DNA of 43,875 nt, taken from the NCBI GenBank assembly GCA_016787295.1, contig JAEUUX010000105.1, forward strand, positions 1 to 43,875. Direction: 5' to 3'. The notes beneath the pieces were generated by a model. It did not search any database, was not told the DNA's origin, and saw nothing but the letters and a program-made list of their open reading frames with translations. Shown piece by piece: positions 1 to 8,006 of the stretch. This DNA is from Chitinophagales bacterium. Its GTDB lineage: Bacteria; Bacteroidota; Bacteroidia; Chitinophagales; UBA2359. Within the stretch, counting starts at the first letter, position 1; each line of letters opens with the position of its first letter. A program made the position numbers and the translations under genes.

Positions 1-308
1 AGCTAAACTCTATCCTTTTTGCTATAAATCATAGCATACGATTTTATGATTTATATAAGGGTTTAAGCCCAATTTTCTCAAAAATGGCAACATGTATTTT
101 TTTTCATAGTTCCTAATTTTTTCACTGCGTAATGTCAGTTAATAATAAAATTTGTGGCTTCATTGGTGATTAGTATTTTAGGTTATGGGCGTATGGATTG
201 GCTTTGTAATACTCTTTGCCAGCTTTATTAACATGGTGAAATGTTTTTAGAACGATAATAATTGTAGCAATGGTTTTTTGACAGTATTTTTTAACCAAAG
301 ACAAAAAT
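1..308. other. AT-rich stretch without a recognised gene
   Basis: No convincing coding region is visible. The only structure seen is a 10-bp inverted repeat, ATAAATCATA at 24-33 and TATGATTTAT at 45-54, separated by 11 bases. It could form a weak hairpin but has no adjacent T-run that would make it a clear terminator. Confidence 0.4.
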
Positions 309-446
309 CTATGACTCTCTTAATATAAAGTCAACAATGATTTGCCATTTTTGCTTATCAAAAGCGAAAGGAATAAAGAAAGGAATGGGTTTGGTGGTAG
401 GAGAATTACAGCTACTATTAACTGAGGTGATTATGATTTTGAGCAT
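309..446 (-). pseudogene. truncated copy of the neighbouring lipoprotein gene
   Basis: Read on the minus strand from an ATG at 446, this encodes only about 45 residues. They include the segment SCNSPTTKPIPFFIPFAFD and then KQKWQ, identical to the start of the mature lipoprotein encoded at 551-1015. The DNA match covers roughly 342-408 against 858-924 with almost no differences, and similarity is lost abruptly after the KQKWQ codons, followed by a stop. A Ser-Cys lipobox-like site is kept. It is most simply a recent partial tandem duplication; a small functional lipopeptide cannot be excluded. Confidence 0.6.
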
Positions 447-550
447 AAGACACAGCAATTAGAAACAAAGACATTAATGTAGTGCTTAAACTGGGACTAA
501 ATTACTTCTTTCATATTAGCAGACATGGTTTAGTCTTTATTTTTTATCTG

Positions 551-1015
551 TTATGGCACTCCTAATGCTATTGTAGTTATGATATTATCTTTTCGGCAAG
601 CTATTACAACAAAAAAGGGTTCGTTTTCGAAAGCTAACCTATAATAAGTCGGGTTTTTCAAATCTGTGTTGCAATGGAAACCAGACTCGAACCAATAGTA
701 ATAATGTTTTTCATCGTTGTATTCTTGTGTTTTATGATAGCCTCCAAGATAAAATAAAAAAGTATCTACATTAACTTTATACAGAAAATGGGATTTATGT
801 AACAATATGCTGTCAATAATACTTTTCCTATAACCATTACACGCCAAACTATCCTCTTGCCATTTTTGCTTATCAAAAGCGAAAGGAATAAAGAAAGGAA
901 TGGGTTTGGTGGTAGGAGAATTGCAACTAATTAGCATTGATAACCAGATGGCTGAACATAAGGCAATAGTACGCAGTAAGCTACAATAGTGAGACAGATG
1001 TGGAGAATATGACAT
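551..1015 (-). CDS. small predicted lipoprotein, unknown function
   Basis: The 154-residue product begins MSYSPHLSHY and has a hydrophobic segment ending in LISC near residue 31, a signal-peptidase II lipobox, so a membrane-anchored periplasmic or outer-membrane lipoprotein is predicted. The mature part is rich in Tyr, Phe and Lys and no domain was recognised. The ATG at 1015 is preferred over an upstream TTG because it lies one base after the stop of the kinase-like gene at 1017-1622 and follows a GGAGGAGGAG run, suggesting translational coupling. A truncated duplicate lies immediately downstream (309-446). Confidence 0.7.
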   Translation of the reverse strand: MSYSPHLSHYCSLLRTIALCSAIWLSMLISCNSPTTKPIPFFIPFAFDKQKWQEDSLACNGYRKSIIDSILLHKSHFLYKVNVDTFLFYLGGYHKTQEYNDEKHYYYWFESGFHCNTDLKNPTYYRLAFENEPFFVVIACRKDNIITTIALGVP

Positions 1016-1016
1016 T

Positions 1017-1622
1017 CTACTCCTCCTCCATATAATAATCCCCAAAATCCATCGATTCGAGTAAATTCCTTCTCAAGCTCATCCGAAAATCTGATAAATC
1101 ATTGTAGGGATACACGCGGGCAAAACCTGCATCTATCAAGCGCAATTGCGATGGAGTTTGTATAACATTGCTATACATCCATTCTTTGTCGCCGCGATTG
1201 AAATACATGGTCGGGCGTTTGATGTCGTTGTGTAGGAAAAAACTATTTCGTTGCTCTTCGAGTTTTTCGTTAAAAACCTTCAGCATTTGTAGGCGGGTTG
1301 ATTTGTCAAAATGATGGATAGGCAACACTTCTAATCGCTCCATCACCACCATATCATGCACTTCTCCGTTGGGTGTTGTCCATTGACGCATTTCGATAAA
1401 GCGTGGCATTAGGTCGTTGATTTCGTTGGCATATCGCAACATTTTTGCTTCTTTTTGAGCTGTTGGTTGTTCCAAGCCCAAATCGACTGGATTGTTATCG
1501 CTGTCTACCCATCTGATTGGATTGGAGAACATCACTTTGCCCAATTCGGCATCTGAAAGCGCAATAATGAGAGTTAGGCGAGATTCGTAAATAATGTGAG
1601 GATAAGTGGTAGAGTCGCTCAT
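1017..1622 (-). CDS. minimal protein-kinase-like protein
   Basis: The 201-residue protein shows the order of landmarks of a protein-kinase fold. There is a Glu-containing helix (QKEAKMLRY, 57-64), a hinge-like VMERLEVLP (93-101), a catalytic-loop-like HNDIKRPTMYFN (131-142, Asp133, Lys135, Asn142) and a LIDAGFA (162-168) in the place of the DFG motif. It is much shorter than a normal kinase (about 250-300 residues) and no glycine-rich loop or clear N-lobe lysine was found, so activity is uncertain. The ATG at 1622 is preferred to a TTG four codons upstream. It is the first gene of a two-gene unit with the lipoprotein gene. The kinase assignment is inferred from motifs, not from a search. Confidence 0.6.
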   Translation of the reverse strand: MSDSTTYPHIIYESRLTLIIALSDAELGKVMFSNPIRWVDSDNNPVDLGLEQPTAQKEAKMLRYANEINDLMPRFIEMRQWTTPNGEVHDMVVMERLEVLPIHHFDKSTRLQMLKVFNEKLEEQRNSFFLHNDIKRPTMYFNRGDKEWMYSNVIQTPSQLRLIDAGFARVYPYNDLSDFRMSLRRNLLESMDFGDYYMEEE

Positions 1623-1666
1623 CTTTTGTATCAAATTTAGTTAATGCGAAGGTTTTGTTATGGTTT

Positions 1667-2132
1667 TATACTGAATTGAAAATACTTTTCGGATTTGATA
1701 ATGAATGATGTTACTTACTCGTCTCAAAATGCAACATCAATTAACGACTATTTACCGTTCCTCCAAATGCTATTATTGTAAGTGACAAATAGTGATTCTA
1801 CTTTTTTGCTCACCCAAAAAAGTAGCAAAAAAAGGTGTTCTTTTTCGAGTGGATTCGTCCGGCGTGCTGTGGTCTTTGCTTAATTTTGTGGTAGCAAGCG
1901 AAATCGTGAGCATTTTGTTTATTTTATCGTATTAGCTACCACAAAATGTAGGCAATCGTTGAGGCGTTTTACCGTACTCGTTCATTTGTGCGCAACTTTC
2001 ATGCCTCAACGACCGACTACAGCACTATTTCGGGTGACGAAAATAGTGTAAGCAGATGTGCGTTTTTTGTGACCGCAATTATTCGGCTGTCAACATTTTA
2101 CAAAATCCGAAGACTGTATTCAATTTAGTATA
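1667..2132. mobile_element. MITE-like element, copy A (466 bp)
   Basis: The ends are imperfect inverted repeats: TATACTGAATTGAAAATAC at 1667 and, on the other strand, TATACTAAATTGAATACAG reading inward from 2132, both followed by TTCGGATTT. Flanking TA dinucleotides could be the target duplication. Inside lies a CGTTGAGGC ... GCCTCAACG stem. A shorter, inverted copy sharing both ends and this stem sits at 13945-14183. No transposase is encoded, so it would be non-autonomous. It fills the gap between the kinase-like gene and ftsX. Confidence 0.65.
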
Positions 2133-2156
2133 CATCGAAAAACAAGTGCCATTTGA

Positions 2157-3035
2157 TTAGTACAAATCATCTAAGCGCAATTGCAGGTACTTAATGACGG
2201 AGCGGCGCGTACTCCACCAAGATATGGCAACACCCAAAAGGGTAATGAGCATACACAATACAAAAAATTGGAAGGAGTCGTGCAGTACTTGTATTTCGGG
2301 GATATTGTGTTGTGTCAGTAAGAGGAGCAACACAAGGAAAATGGTTGCTAAAATGCCACTGATGATACCATTATAAATACTTTGGCGCAAAAACGGATTG
2401 GCGATGAACCAACGTGTAGCACCTACCAACTGCATACTTTTGATAAGAAAACGATTGGAATACATTGCCAAACGAATGGTATTGTCTATGAGGGCTAAGG
2501 CAATGAGTGAAAACACAACACTCAGTATTAACAAAATAAGACTAACTTTGTTGGCATTGGTACTCACCAAATCGAGGACACTTTCTTGGTAAAAAATTTC
2601 TTTTACTAAGCGGTTGTTCTGAAAGTATTTTTTGATGCTTTGGAGGCTATCATTATTGGCATAGTTGGCTTTTAGGTTGAGGTCGATGGAAGCAAAAAGC
2701 GGATTGAAGCCCAAAATACCTTGTACATCTTCTTTGGTCTGTGCCGTAAAACGTTGCAAGGCTTGGTCTTTGGAGATGTATTCCCACTGTTTGATGGCGG
2801 GCATGGTTTTGAGTTGTTCTTGCAGGTCTTGCAGTTCGTCGTCGGGGATTTGGTCGGAGAGGATGAGGGTGACGGTGATGTTTTCTTTGAAATAAGCAGA
2901 CAATTTGCGTGCCTCCAATAGGATAATGCCCAGCAACCCTAGCATAAATAATACTAAGGTGATGCTGATAATTGCATACAAATAAGATGGTTTGCTGAGT
3001 TGGGTGCTTTTGTTGGTTGCTAACTGTTCGCTCAT
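2157..3035 (-). CDS. cell division protein FtsX
   Basis: The 292-residue product matches FtsX, the membrane partner of the FtsE ATPase that controls peptidoglycan hydrolases at the division site. A short cytoplasmic N-terminus is followed by a transmembrane helix at about 19-43, an extracytoplasmic domain at about 44-165 (with FKENITVTLILSD after the helix), and three more helices around 166-188, 218-242 and 252-272. This is the standard four-helix FtsX layout and usual length. A TAACTTTG box on the minus strand at 3088-3095 is a candidate -7 element. No ftsE lies beside it, which is common in Bacteroidota. Confidence 0.93.
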   Translation of the reverse strand: MSEQLATNKSTQLSKPSYLYAIISITLVLFMLGLLGIILLEARKLSAYFKENITVTLILSDQIPDDELQDLQEQLKTMPAIKQWEYISKDQALQRFTAQTKEDVQGILGFNPLFASIDLNLKANYANNDSLQSIKKYFQNNRLVKEIFYQESVLDLVSTNANKVSLILLILSVVFSLIALALIDNTIRLAMYSNRFLIKSMQLVGATRWFIANPFLRQSIYNGIISGILATIFLVLLLLLTQHNIPEIQVLHDSFQFFVLCMLITLLGVAISWWSTRRSVIKYLQLRLDDLY

Positions 3036-3189
3036 CTTCGTGGAGAGAGAATAGGTTTTAAGATGGGGAAATATGCCAAAAATCGTGCAAAGTTACACAA
3101 AAGTTTTGTTTCGCTGTTATTATTCTATCATTTTTACTACAAATAAACTACCTTTGCCCTCAATTTGGAACTAAAAAGGCAGTCAATAC

Positions 3190-4455
3190 ATGATTTTAGC
3201 TATTTTGTGGATGCTAATTTTTGCGGGCATACTCTATAAAATGCCCTTTGTTAGGCGAAGTGGCATACCTATTCAATATATTTGGTTGGCTTTTGGAGCA
3301 AAAGCTATTGCGGCTATCTTATATGGCTATCTGCATTGGTACAAGCACGGCGGCGGCGATACGTGGGATTATTTTCACTATGGACAAGTCATTTTCAACA
3401 CGCTACCACAACGCCCCGACCTTTATCTGAAGTTTGTGTTTGGTCCCATCAATTATATTCCCACCGACCCTGTCATGTACACGATTGTCGATTGCGATTT
3501 GGAGCATTGGAGCGATGAACGCACCTACATCATGTTGCGCATTAGCTCCCTTATATCTTTGGTTGCTTTTGGGCATTATGAGGTTCATGCTGTTTTTTTT
3601 GCTTTTTTCAGTTTATTGGGTTTGGTAGCCATCTATCGTTGGTTGGCGCATTATTTTTCGGAACAACAAAAAATTTTGTACCTATTTCTATTTTGGCAAC
3701 CATCGGTACTCTTTTGGGGTTCGGGTATGCACAAAGAGTCGGTATGTTTGCTTTGTTTGGGTTTGCTTTTCTATACGTTTGACAAGTGGTTGAGGCACGA
3801 AAGACATTGGCAACATATTGGCATGGCTTTGTTGGGTGGATGGTTATTATTTATGGTGCGTCCGCATGTAGGTTTATTGTTGCCGCCTATACTATTGTCT
3901 TGGTGGTCGACGAACCGCTATCCGCGCTACATTGGGCTACAATTTTTGCTAAGTTATGTAGTTTTGTTAGCTTTGGTTGTTTTTTTTGATACCTATACGC
4001 GCTACAGTGCTTTTAATATTTTGGTAGAAATGCAGCACAATTTCATAGCTTATTTCAAAGGCAACACCGATTTTTATCTGCCTGCCTTACAACCCACTTT
4101 GGGTAGTGTATTGTCTTTTTTGCCTATTGCGCTATATAATATGTTGTTGTTGCCCACTTTGGCACCTTTTACCTTACAGAACGACCTTCCTGCTTGTTTA
4201 GCCGCTTTGGAAAACACCGCTTTTTTGATATTATTGCTCGGAAGCATCGCCCGTACCTTATACTACCGTCTTCCTTTAGATACAATATGGTATGTCTGCC
4301 TCTTGTTTGCCCTATCGCATTTAGCCTTGATGGGCTTGATAACAGACAATTTGGGGGCTATTTTGCGGTATCGAACCTTAGCTTTTGTGTTCATGCCAAC
4401 AATTTTGGCAGTATATTGGCACAAAAGCAGGGCAGACGGGAAAAGAAGAAACTAA
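3190..4455 (+). CDS. polytopic membrane protein, possible GT-C-type glycosyltransferase
   Basis: The 421-residue protein is almost entirely hydrophobic, with about ten predicted membrane helices. A conserved-looking loop GGGDTWDYFHYG near residues 54-65 follows the second helix and resembles the acidic first periplasmic loop of lipid-linked-sugar glycosyltransferases and polymerases; that link is inference. A TACCTTTG promoter box lies at 3149-3156. The gene is convergent with the SGNH-like gene, whose stop is only about 10 bases away, with no separate terminator between them. I do not recognise the exact family. Confidence 0.6.
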   Translation: MILAILWMLIFAGILYKMPFVRRSGIPIQYIWLAFGAKAIAAILYGYLHWYKHGGGDTWDYFHYGQVIFNTLPQRPDLYLKFVFGPINYIPTDPVMYTIVDCDLEHWSDERTYIMLRISSLISLVAFGHYEVHAVFFAFFSLLGLVAIYRWLAHYFSEQQKILYLFLFWQPSVLFWGSGMHKESVCLLCLGLLFYTFDKWLRHERHWQHIGMALLGGWLLFMVRPHVGLLLPPILLSWWSTNRYPRYIGLQFLLSYVVLLALVVFFDTYTRYSAFNILVEMQHNFIAYFKGNTDFYLPALQPTLGSVLSFLPIALYNMLLLPTLAPFTLQNDLPACLAALENTAFLILLLGSIARTLYYRLPLDTIWYVCLLFALSHLALMGLITDNLGAILRYRTLAFVFMPTILAVYWHKSRADGKRRN

Positions 4456-4464
4456 AACCCTCCA

Positions 4465-5406
4465 TCACTCCCAACAAGCTAAATCCGCTGCTACTTGTTG
4501 CGAAAACGAGGCGGCTCCTTGCGGGTTGAGGTGCAAAATATCCAAAAACAAACTATCTTTCCCTGCAAAAAGGCGACTATAATCCCACTGTTGCACTTCG
4601 GGATAGTGTTGCAACAAAGAATCGACAGGCGAAACCAAAGGCGGGTTGGGGAAAATAGAGTCTACAATATGTTGCGTACAATCGGGCATAGGGTAGGAGA
4701 GGAGTATAATGGGCAAATGCTGCCTGCGACACAAATCAATAATTCTTTGCAAATACAACAAACCTGTATGACTATAAAGCGTGGCAGGTTTTTTTTGTAA
4801 GAGGGTATTCCAAACAAAGTTGCGGGCTATGGCATCATTTTGAGCCGCGCTATGTTCGTTGAGTTGGGCGGCATTATCCACTCCAAATTGAAAAACGTTT
4901 TCCATGCCCCGCAAAAAAATGTCACGACTCTCTATATACGGAAAAAAACGGTACACATAATAAGTCTTTTGAGCAGCAGCAAAAGGAATATGGTGGGTCT
5001 CGCTCCAATCGGCATAGTCAATCAGTTGGTTATAATAATAGTAGTTTCGGACATAATCGATATTACTTTGGGCATAAATAGAGAAATCGTGCGACAATAG
5101 CAGCACTTCGGGTTGCGGTGCCTTGGGCGTATCAAACAGTCTCTGGAGTTTGTAATACCGCATAGCAACACTTTCGCCGCCTGCTGCCCACTTTTGAGCC
5201 GCAGGAATTTGGTCGAGCAATACTGCTTTATTGGCGCGCGAATCTCCCATAAACAAATAACGATAGCCTTGCGGAGGATAAAGCACTTGCTGTTCGGCTT
5301 TCCACAAATCGCCTTTGCCAAATTTTTGCGTAAAAATGGCATACAAAGCCCCATGCAAGAACAAACAAACGACAAAGAACAACAGCATTTTGCGTACCAA
5401 CACCAT
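4465..5406 (-). CDS. membrane-anchored SGNH/GDSL-hydrolase-like protein
   Basis: The 313-residue protein starts with one membrane helix (about 4-24), so the body is likely periplasmic. Block I of the SGNH fold is seen as YLFMGDSRANKAV around residues 50-62 (GDS with the nucleophile Ser), and a block V-like LFLDILHLNPQG near residues 292-303 supplies the Asp and His. Such proteins often act as acyl- or acetyl-transfer or hydrolysis enzymes on envelope sugars, which would fit the convergent membrane protein next door. The substrate cannot be told. A TACCTTAG box upstream of the start is a near match to the -7 consensus. Confidence 0.6.
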   Translation of the reverse strand: MVLVRKMLLFFVVCLFLHGALYAIFTQKFGKGDLWKAEQQVLYPPQGYRYLFMGDSRANKAVLLDQIPAAQKWAAGGESVAMRYYKLQRLFDTPKAPQPEVLLLSHDFSIYAQSNIDYVRNYYYYNQLIDYADWSETHHIPFAAAQKTYYVYRFFPYIESRDIFLRGMENVFQFGVDNAAQLNEHSAAQNDAIARNFVWNTLLQKKPATLYSHTGLLYLQRIIDLCRRQHLPIILLSYPMPDCTQHIVDSIFPNPPLVSPVDSLLQHYPEVQQWDYSRLFAGKDSLFLDILHLNPQGAASFSQQVAADLACWE

Positions 5407-5657
5407 AATTATTCGAATTTGGCGCTAAGGTAAGCCATATTACTGGGTTTTGCAAAAAACGATAGCGAATCGGCAATTGTTAATTGGCTTTTGGACAGAA
5501 ATGCGCTAAGAAGCATCGGTGTGGTGGAGCTTTCTCCCTAAAGTAGTGTTTAAATTTTATTTTATGGAGAAAATGAAGACGAAAAAGCACACTAATTCCT
5601 ACCAAACACACCAAGCAATAAGAAAAAAAACTATCTTTGCGCCGAAAATAATTGACT

Positions 5658-7355
5658 ATGACACCACCTTCCACACCTATACGGATTTTTATTGCCTACT
5701 CCAAACACGACGAAGCCTATTTAAAGGCTTTACTGAAACATTTGAAACCTTCCACAAAGAATAATACGATAGAAGTATTCCACGACGGCGAAATAGAGGC
5801 AGGCAAAGAATGGAACAAGACCATTAAAGACAACCTACACCAAAGCGATATTATATTGCTCTTGGTGAGCGCCAATTTTGTGGCTACTGATTACTGTTAT
5901 GATGAAGAAATGATAGCAGCCATTGCCCTGCACGAGCAAGGAAAAGCACAAGTTATCCCTATCATTGTCACGCCTTTTGATTTCGAGGATATGCCTTTTG
6001 CCAAACTCAACTTTCTACCTTCGAAAGCCAAACCGATTAGTTTGTATAAAGATGAAGGGCAGCACCAAGCCTATACAGAAATAGTAATTGCCCTAAAAAT
6101 CAATTACAAAGAAGTATATAAACGCCGTGAGGTTTTGCAAAAAGCAAAGCAGGAGCAAGAAGCGCAGGAAAAGGCGGAACAGGAGCGACAGGAAAAAGAA
6201 GAAAAGGCTGCAAAACGCAAACAGTATGACGATTGTTGCAAAAACGCTGACAACTTGTTTAAGCAAGAGAGGTGGGGGCAAGCCAAAGAACAATACAAGG
6301 CTGCTCAAGGAATGTATGAAGCGGGATATACTCCCAAAGCAGATGCTTTACAAATTAAGATAGAGCGATGTGATGATGAAATAGCAGCCCGCGATTATAT
6401 AGACCATGCCAAAACCTGCCTACAAGACCGAAAGTATGAAAAGGCAGCCCTTTCGCTACAAAATGCCTTGAAAGAAAAACCAAGTTTAAAAGAACGTCCC
6501 GATATACAGACTTTGCAACAACAAATCCAAGACGGTATTGTTGCAGAACGCGAACGCAAAGCCCATGAAGAAGCGGAACGCAAAGCTCGCGAGGAGGCGG
6601 AACGCAAAGCCCATGAAGAAGCGGAACGCAAAGCCCATGAAGAAGCCAAAATACGCCAACTTCCTGTCCCCATACAACAACTCCTACAAGACATGGTCTT
6701 GGTAGAAGGCGGTAGCTTTATGATGGGTAGTGATGATGGACGTGATAGTGAAAAACCCGTACATCGTGTAAGTTTGGATAGTTTTCATATAGCCAAATAT
6801 CCCATGACTCAAGCGCAATGGCAGGTAATTATGGGCAGTAATCCGAGCGGGTTTAAAGGAGATAATTTACCTGTCGAGCAGGTAAGTTGGCAGGACGTAC
6901 AAGACTGTGTAGCAAAACTAAACGCGATGCTCCAAAAAGCGGAATTGCCCGCAGGTTTCTGCCTGCCGACCGAAGCCCAATGGGAATATGCTGCGCGCGG
7001 TGGCAATAAAAGCAAAGATTATAAATATGCAGGCAGTGATGATATAGACAAAGTGGCATGGTATGATGGTAATAGCAGCAACCAAACACAGCCCGTAGGT
7101 CAAAAAGAAGCTAACGAACTCGGTTTGTATGATATGACTGGCAATGTGTGGGAATGGTGCGCAGATTGGTATGGTGGTGATTATTATAAAAACAGTTCTA
7201 CTAATAACCCTATTGGTCCATCTACTGGCACAGGCCGCGCGTTGCGCGGCGGCAGTTGGGGCAGCAGTGCGGGGAGCTGTCGTGTGGTTATTCGCGGCAG
7301 CGGCGCACCTACTATCCGCTACAACATCTTAGGCTTTCGTCTCGTAGTGAGGTAG
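5658..7355 (+). CDS. TIR domain / coiled-coil / FGE-sulfatase protein with DGR-type variable C-terminus
   Basis: A 565-residue three-part protein. Residues 5-150 form a TIR domain starting IRIFIAYSKHDEAYLK; the helix after SANFVATDYCYDEEM carries Glu83/Glu84, where bacterial TIR NADases keep their catalytic Glu. Residues 152-335 are coiled coil and TPR-like, ending in four ERKAHEEA-type octads. Residues 345-565 are an FGE-sulfatase (SUMF1-like C-type lectin) domain with MVLVEGGSFMMGS, LPTEAQWEYAARGG, DMTGNVWEWCADW and RALRGGSW. After Trp534, 14 codons (535-537, 540, 544-545, 547-549, 552-553, 555-557) are all NNY and reachable from AAY by changing A only, embedded in fixed A, CR, R, AP, R, LGFR residues. 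That is the pattern of DGR variable regions in this fold. No reverse transcriptase, template repeat or avd gene is in the window. The ATG at 5658 is chosen over a TTG two codons earlier; a TATCTTTG box lies at 5632-5639. Confidence 0.85.
   Translation: MTPPSTPIRIFIAYSKHDEAYLKALLKHLKPSTKNNTIEVFHDGEIEAGKEWNKTIKDNLHQSDIILLLVSANFVATDYCYDEEMIAAIALHEQGKAQVIPIIVTPFDFEDMPFAKLNFLPSKAKPISLYKDEGQHQAYTEIVIALKINYKEVYKRREVLQKAKQEQEAQEKAEQERQEKEEKAAKRKQYDDCCKNADNLFKQERWGQAKEQYKAAQGMYEAGYTPKADALQIKIERCDDEIAARDYIDHAKTCLQDRKYEKAALSLQNALKEKPSLKERPDIQTLQQQIQDGIVAERERKAHEEAERKAREEAERKAHEEAERKAHEEAKIRQLPVPIQQLLQDMVLVEGGSFMMGSDDGRDSEKPVHRVSLDSFHIAKYPMTQAQWQVIMGSNPSGFKGDNLPVEQVSWQDVQDCVAKLNAMLQKAELPAGFCLPTEAQWEYAARGGNKSKDYKYAGSDDIDKVAWYDGNSSNQTQPVGQKEANELGLYDMTGNVWEWCADWYGGDYYKNSSTNNPIGPSTGTGRALRGGSWGSSAGSCRVVIRGSGAPTIRYNILGFRLVVR
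6548..6647 (+). repeat. in-gene 24-bp tandem repeat
   Basis: About four 24-bp units encode ERKAHEEA-like octads (one unit has Arg in place of His) between the TPR-like part and the FGE domain. They would extend a charged helix and could vary in number by slippage without shifting the frame. Confidence 0.8.
7257..7352 (+). other. candidate DGR variable region (VR)
   Basis: This is the 3' end of the TIR-FGE gene. From Trp534 to the last codon, variable-type codons GGC, AGC, AGT, GTT, ATT, ACT, ATC, TAC and AAC alternate with constant codons, and every variable codon ends in C or T. The constant tail GGCTTTCGT (Gly-Phe-Arg) would be the mutagenic-homology end. The pattern is directly visible; that a retroelement made it is inference, since FGE domains without DGRs share the RGGSW...R...GFR frame. 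Confidence 0.55.
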
Positions 7356-7796
7356 TTCTGTTCATTTGGCATTTCCCATTGAGCAAAAAAACAAGTGTTG
7401 TGGTATAGCGGTTGCGTAGCCTGCCTAAGCGGAGCAGGCAGCAAGCTACCACTGTACTACAACACTTTACAAAGAATGGGCACAGGTGGAATCAACCCTT
7501 CGGAGGTTCAAAACCTCCGAAGGGTTTTCCAATGATGTCAGCTTATTGTAAAACCTACTTTACGGAGAAATATCGGTACAAGTACGGTAAAGTAATATCA
7601 TTTCTGCAAAACCCATTCCAAAAATAACCCTGAAAGGGTGATACGATATGTTTTGTTGGACTAAAAACCCGCGATAACACAGAAAATTTGCACTATCCCT
7701 TCAGAAGTTTCGAGCTTCTGAAGGGATATTTTTGGTGTTTCATAAAAAAGCGTATCTTTGCACTGTTTTCCCAAACCCACAAAAACAAGGACTAAA
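7356..7796. other. intergenic region with palindromes and the hicB promoter
   Basis: No gene is supported. It holds an imperfect stem at about 7399-7452 (outer GTGGTA/TACCAC, inner GCCTGC/GCAGGC), a perfect 13-bp stem at 7497-7525 (CCCTTCGGAGGTT / AACCTCCGAAGGG), a dispersed AACCCTGAAAGGGTGA motif near 7627, and an 11-bp stem at about 7696-7724 (CCCTTCAGAAG / CTTCTGAAGGG). The first could end the TIR-FGE transcript or correspond to the hairpin that often lies 3' of DGR variable regions; neither is shown. Confidence 0.6.
7731..7760 (+). promoter_or_regulatory. Bacteroidota-type promoter of hicBA
   Basis: TTTG at 7731-7734 and TATCTTTG at 7753-7760 are separated by 18 bases, matching the -33 TTTG / -7 TAnnTTTG consensus of the Bacteroidota primary sigma factor. 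The hicB ATG follows 36 bases downstream. Confidence 0.7.
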
Positions 7797-8006
7797 ATGA
7801 ATACCGAACTTATATTTTTAGTGGAAGAATCTCCCGAAGGCGGCTATACGGCGCAGGCACTTGGACAAGCCATCTTTACAGAAGCCGATACCTATACCGA
7901 CCTAAAAACCCAAATATCCGACGCAGTACGTTGTCATTTTGAAACTAATGAAATGCCTACTTTGGTGCGCCTGCATTTTGTAAAAGACGAAGTATTAGTG
8001 ATATGA
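7797..8006 (+). CDS. HicB-family antitoxin
   Basis: The 69-residue protein (MNTELIFLVEESPEGGYTAQ) matches the small HicB fold, which binds and neutralises the HicA mRNA interferase. The motif ESPEGGYTAQALGQAIFTEAD followed by a helix of the DLKTQISDAV type is characteristic; no separate C-terminal DNA-binding domain is present. Its TGA overlaps the ATG of hicA (ATGA at 8003-8006), the usual coupled arrangement, here with antitoxin first. Because the toxin gene is frameshifted, this antitoxin may be orphaned. Confidence 0.8.
   Translation: MNTELIFLVEESPEGGYTAQALGQAIFTEADTYTDLKTQISDAVRCHFETNEMPTLVRLHFVKDEVLVI

Noticed and set aside
7257-7352. Proof of an active DGR
   Set aside because: No reverse transcriptase, avd or template repeat was found anywhere in the window; the codon pattern alone cannot prove mutagenesis.
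7412-7627. Small gene on the plus strand
   Set aside because: It runs across two palindromes and has no promoter, family resemblance or plausible composition.
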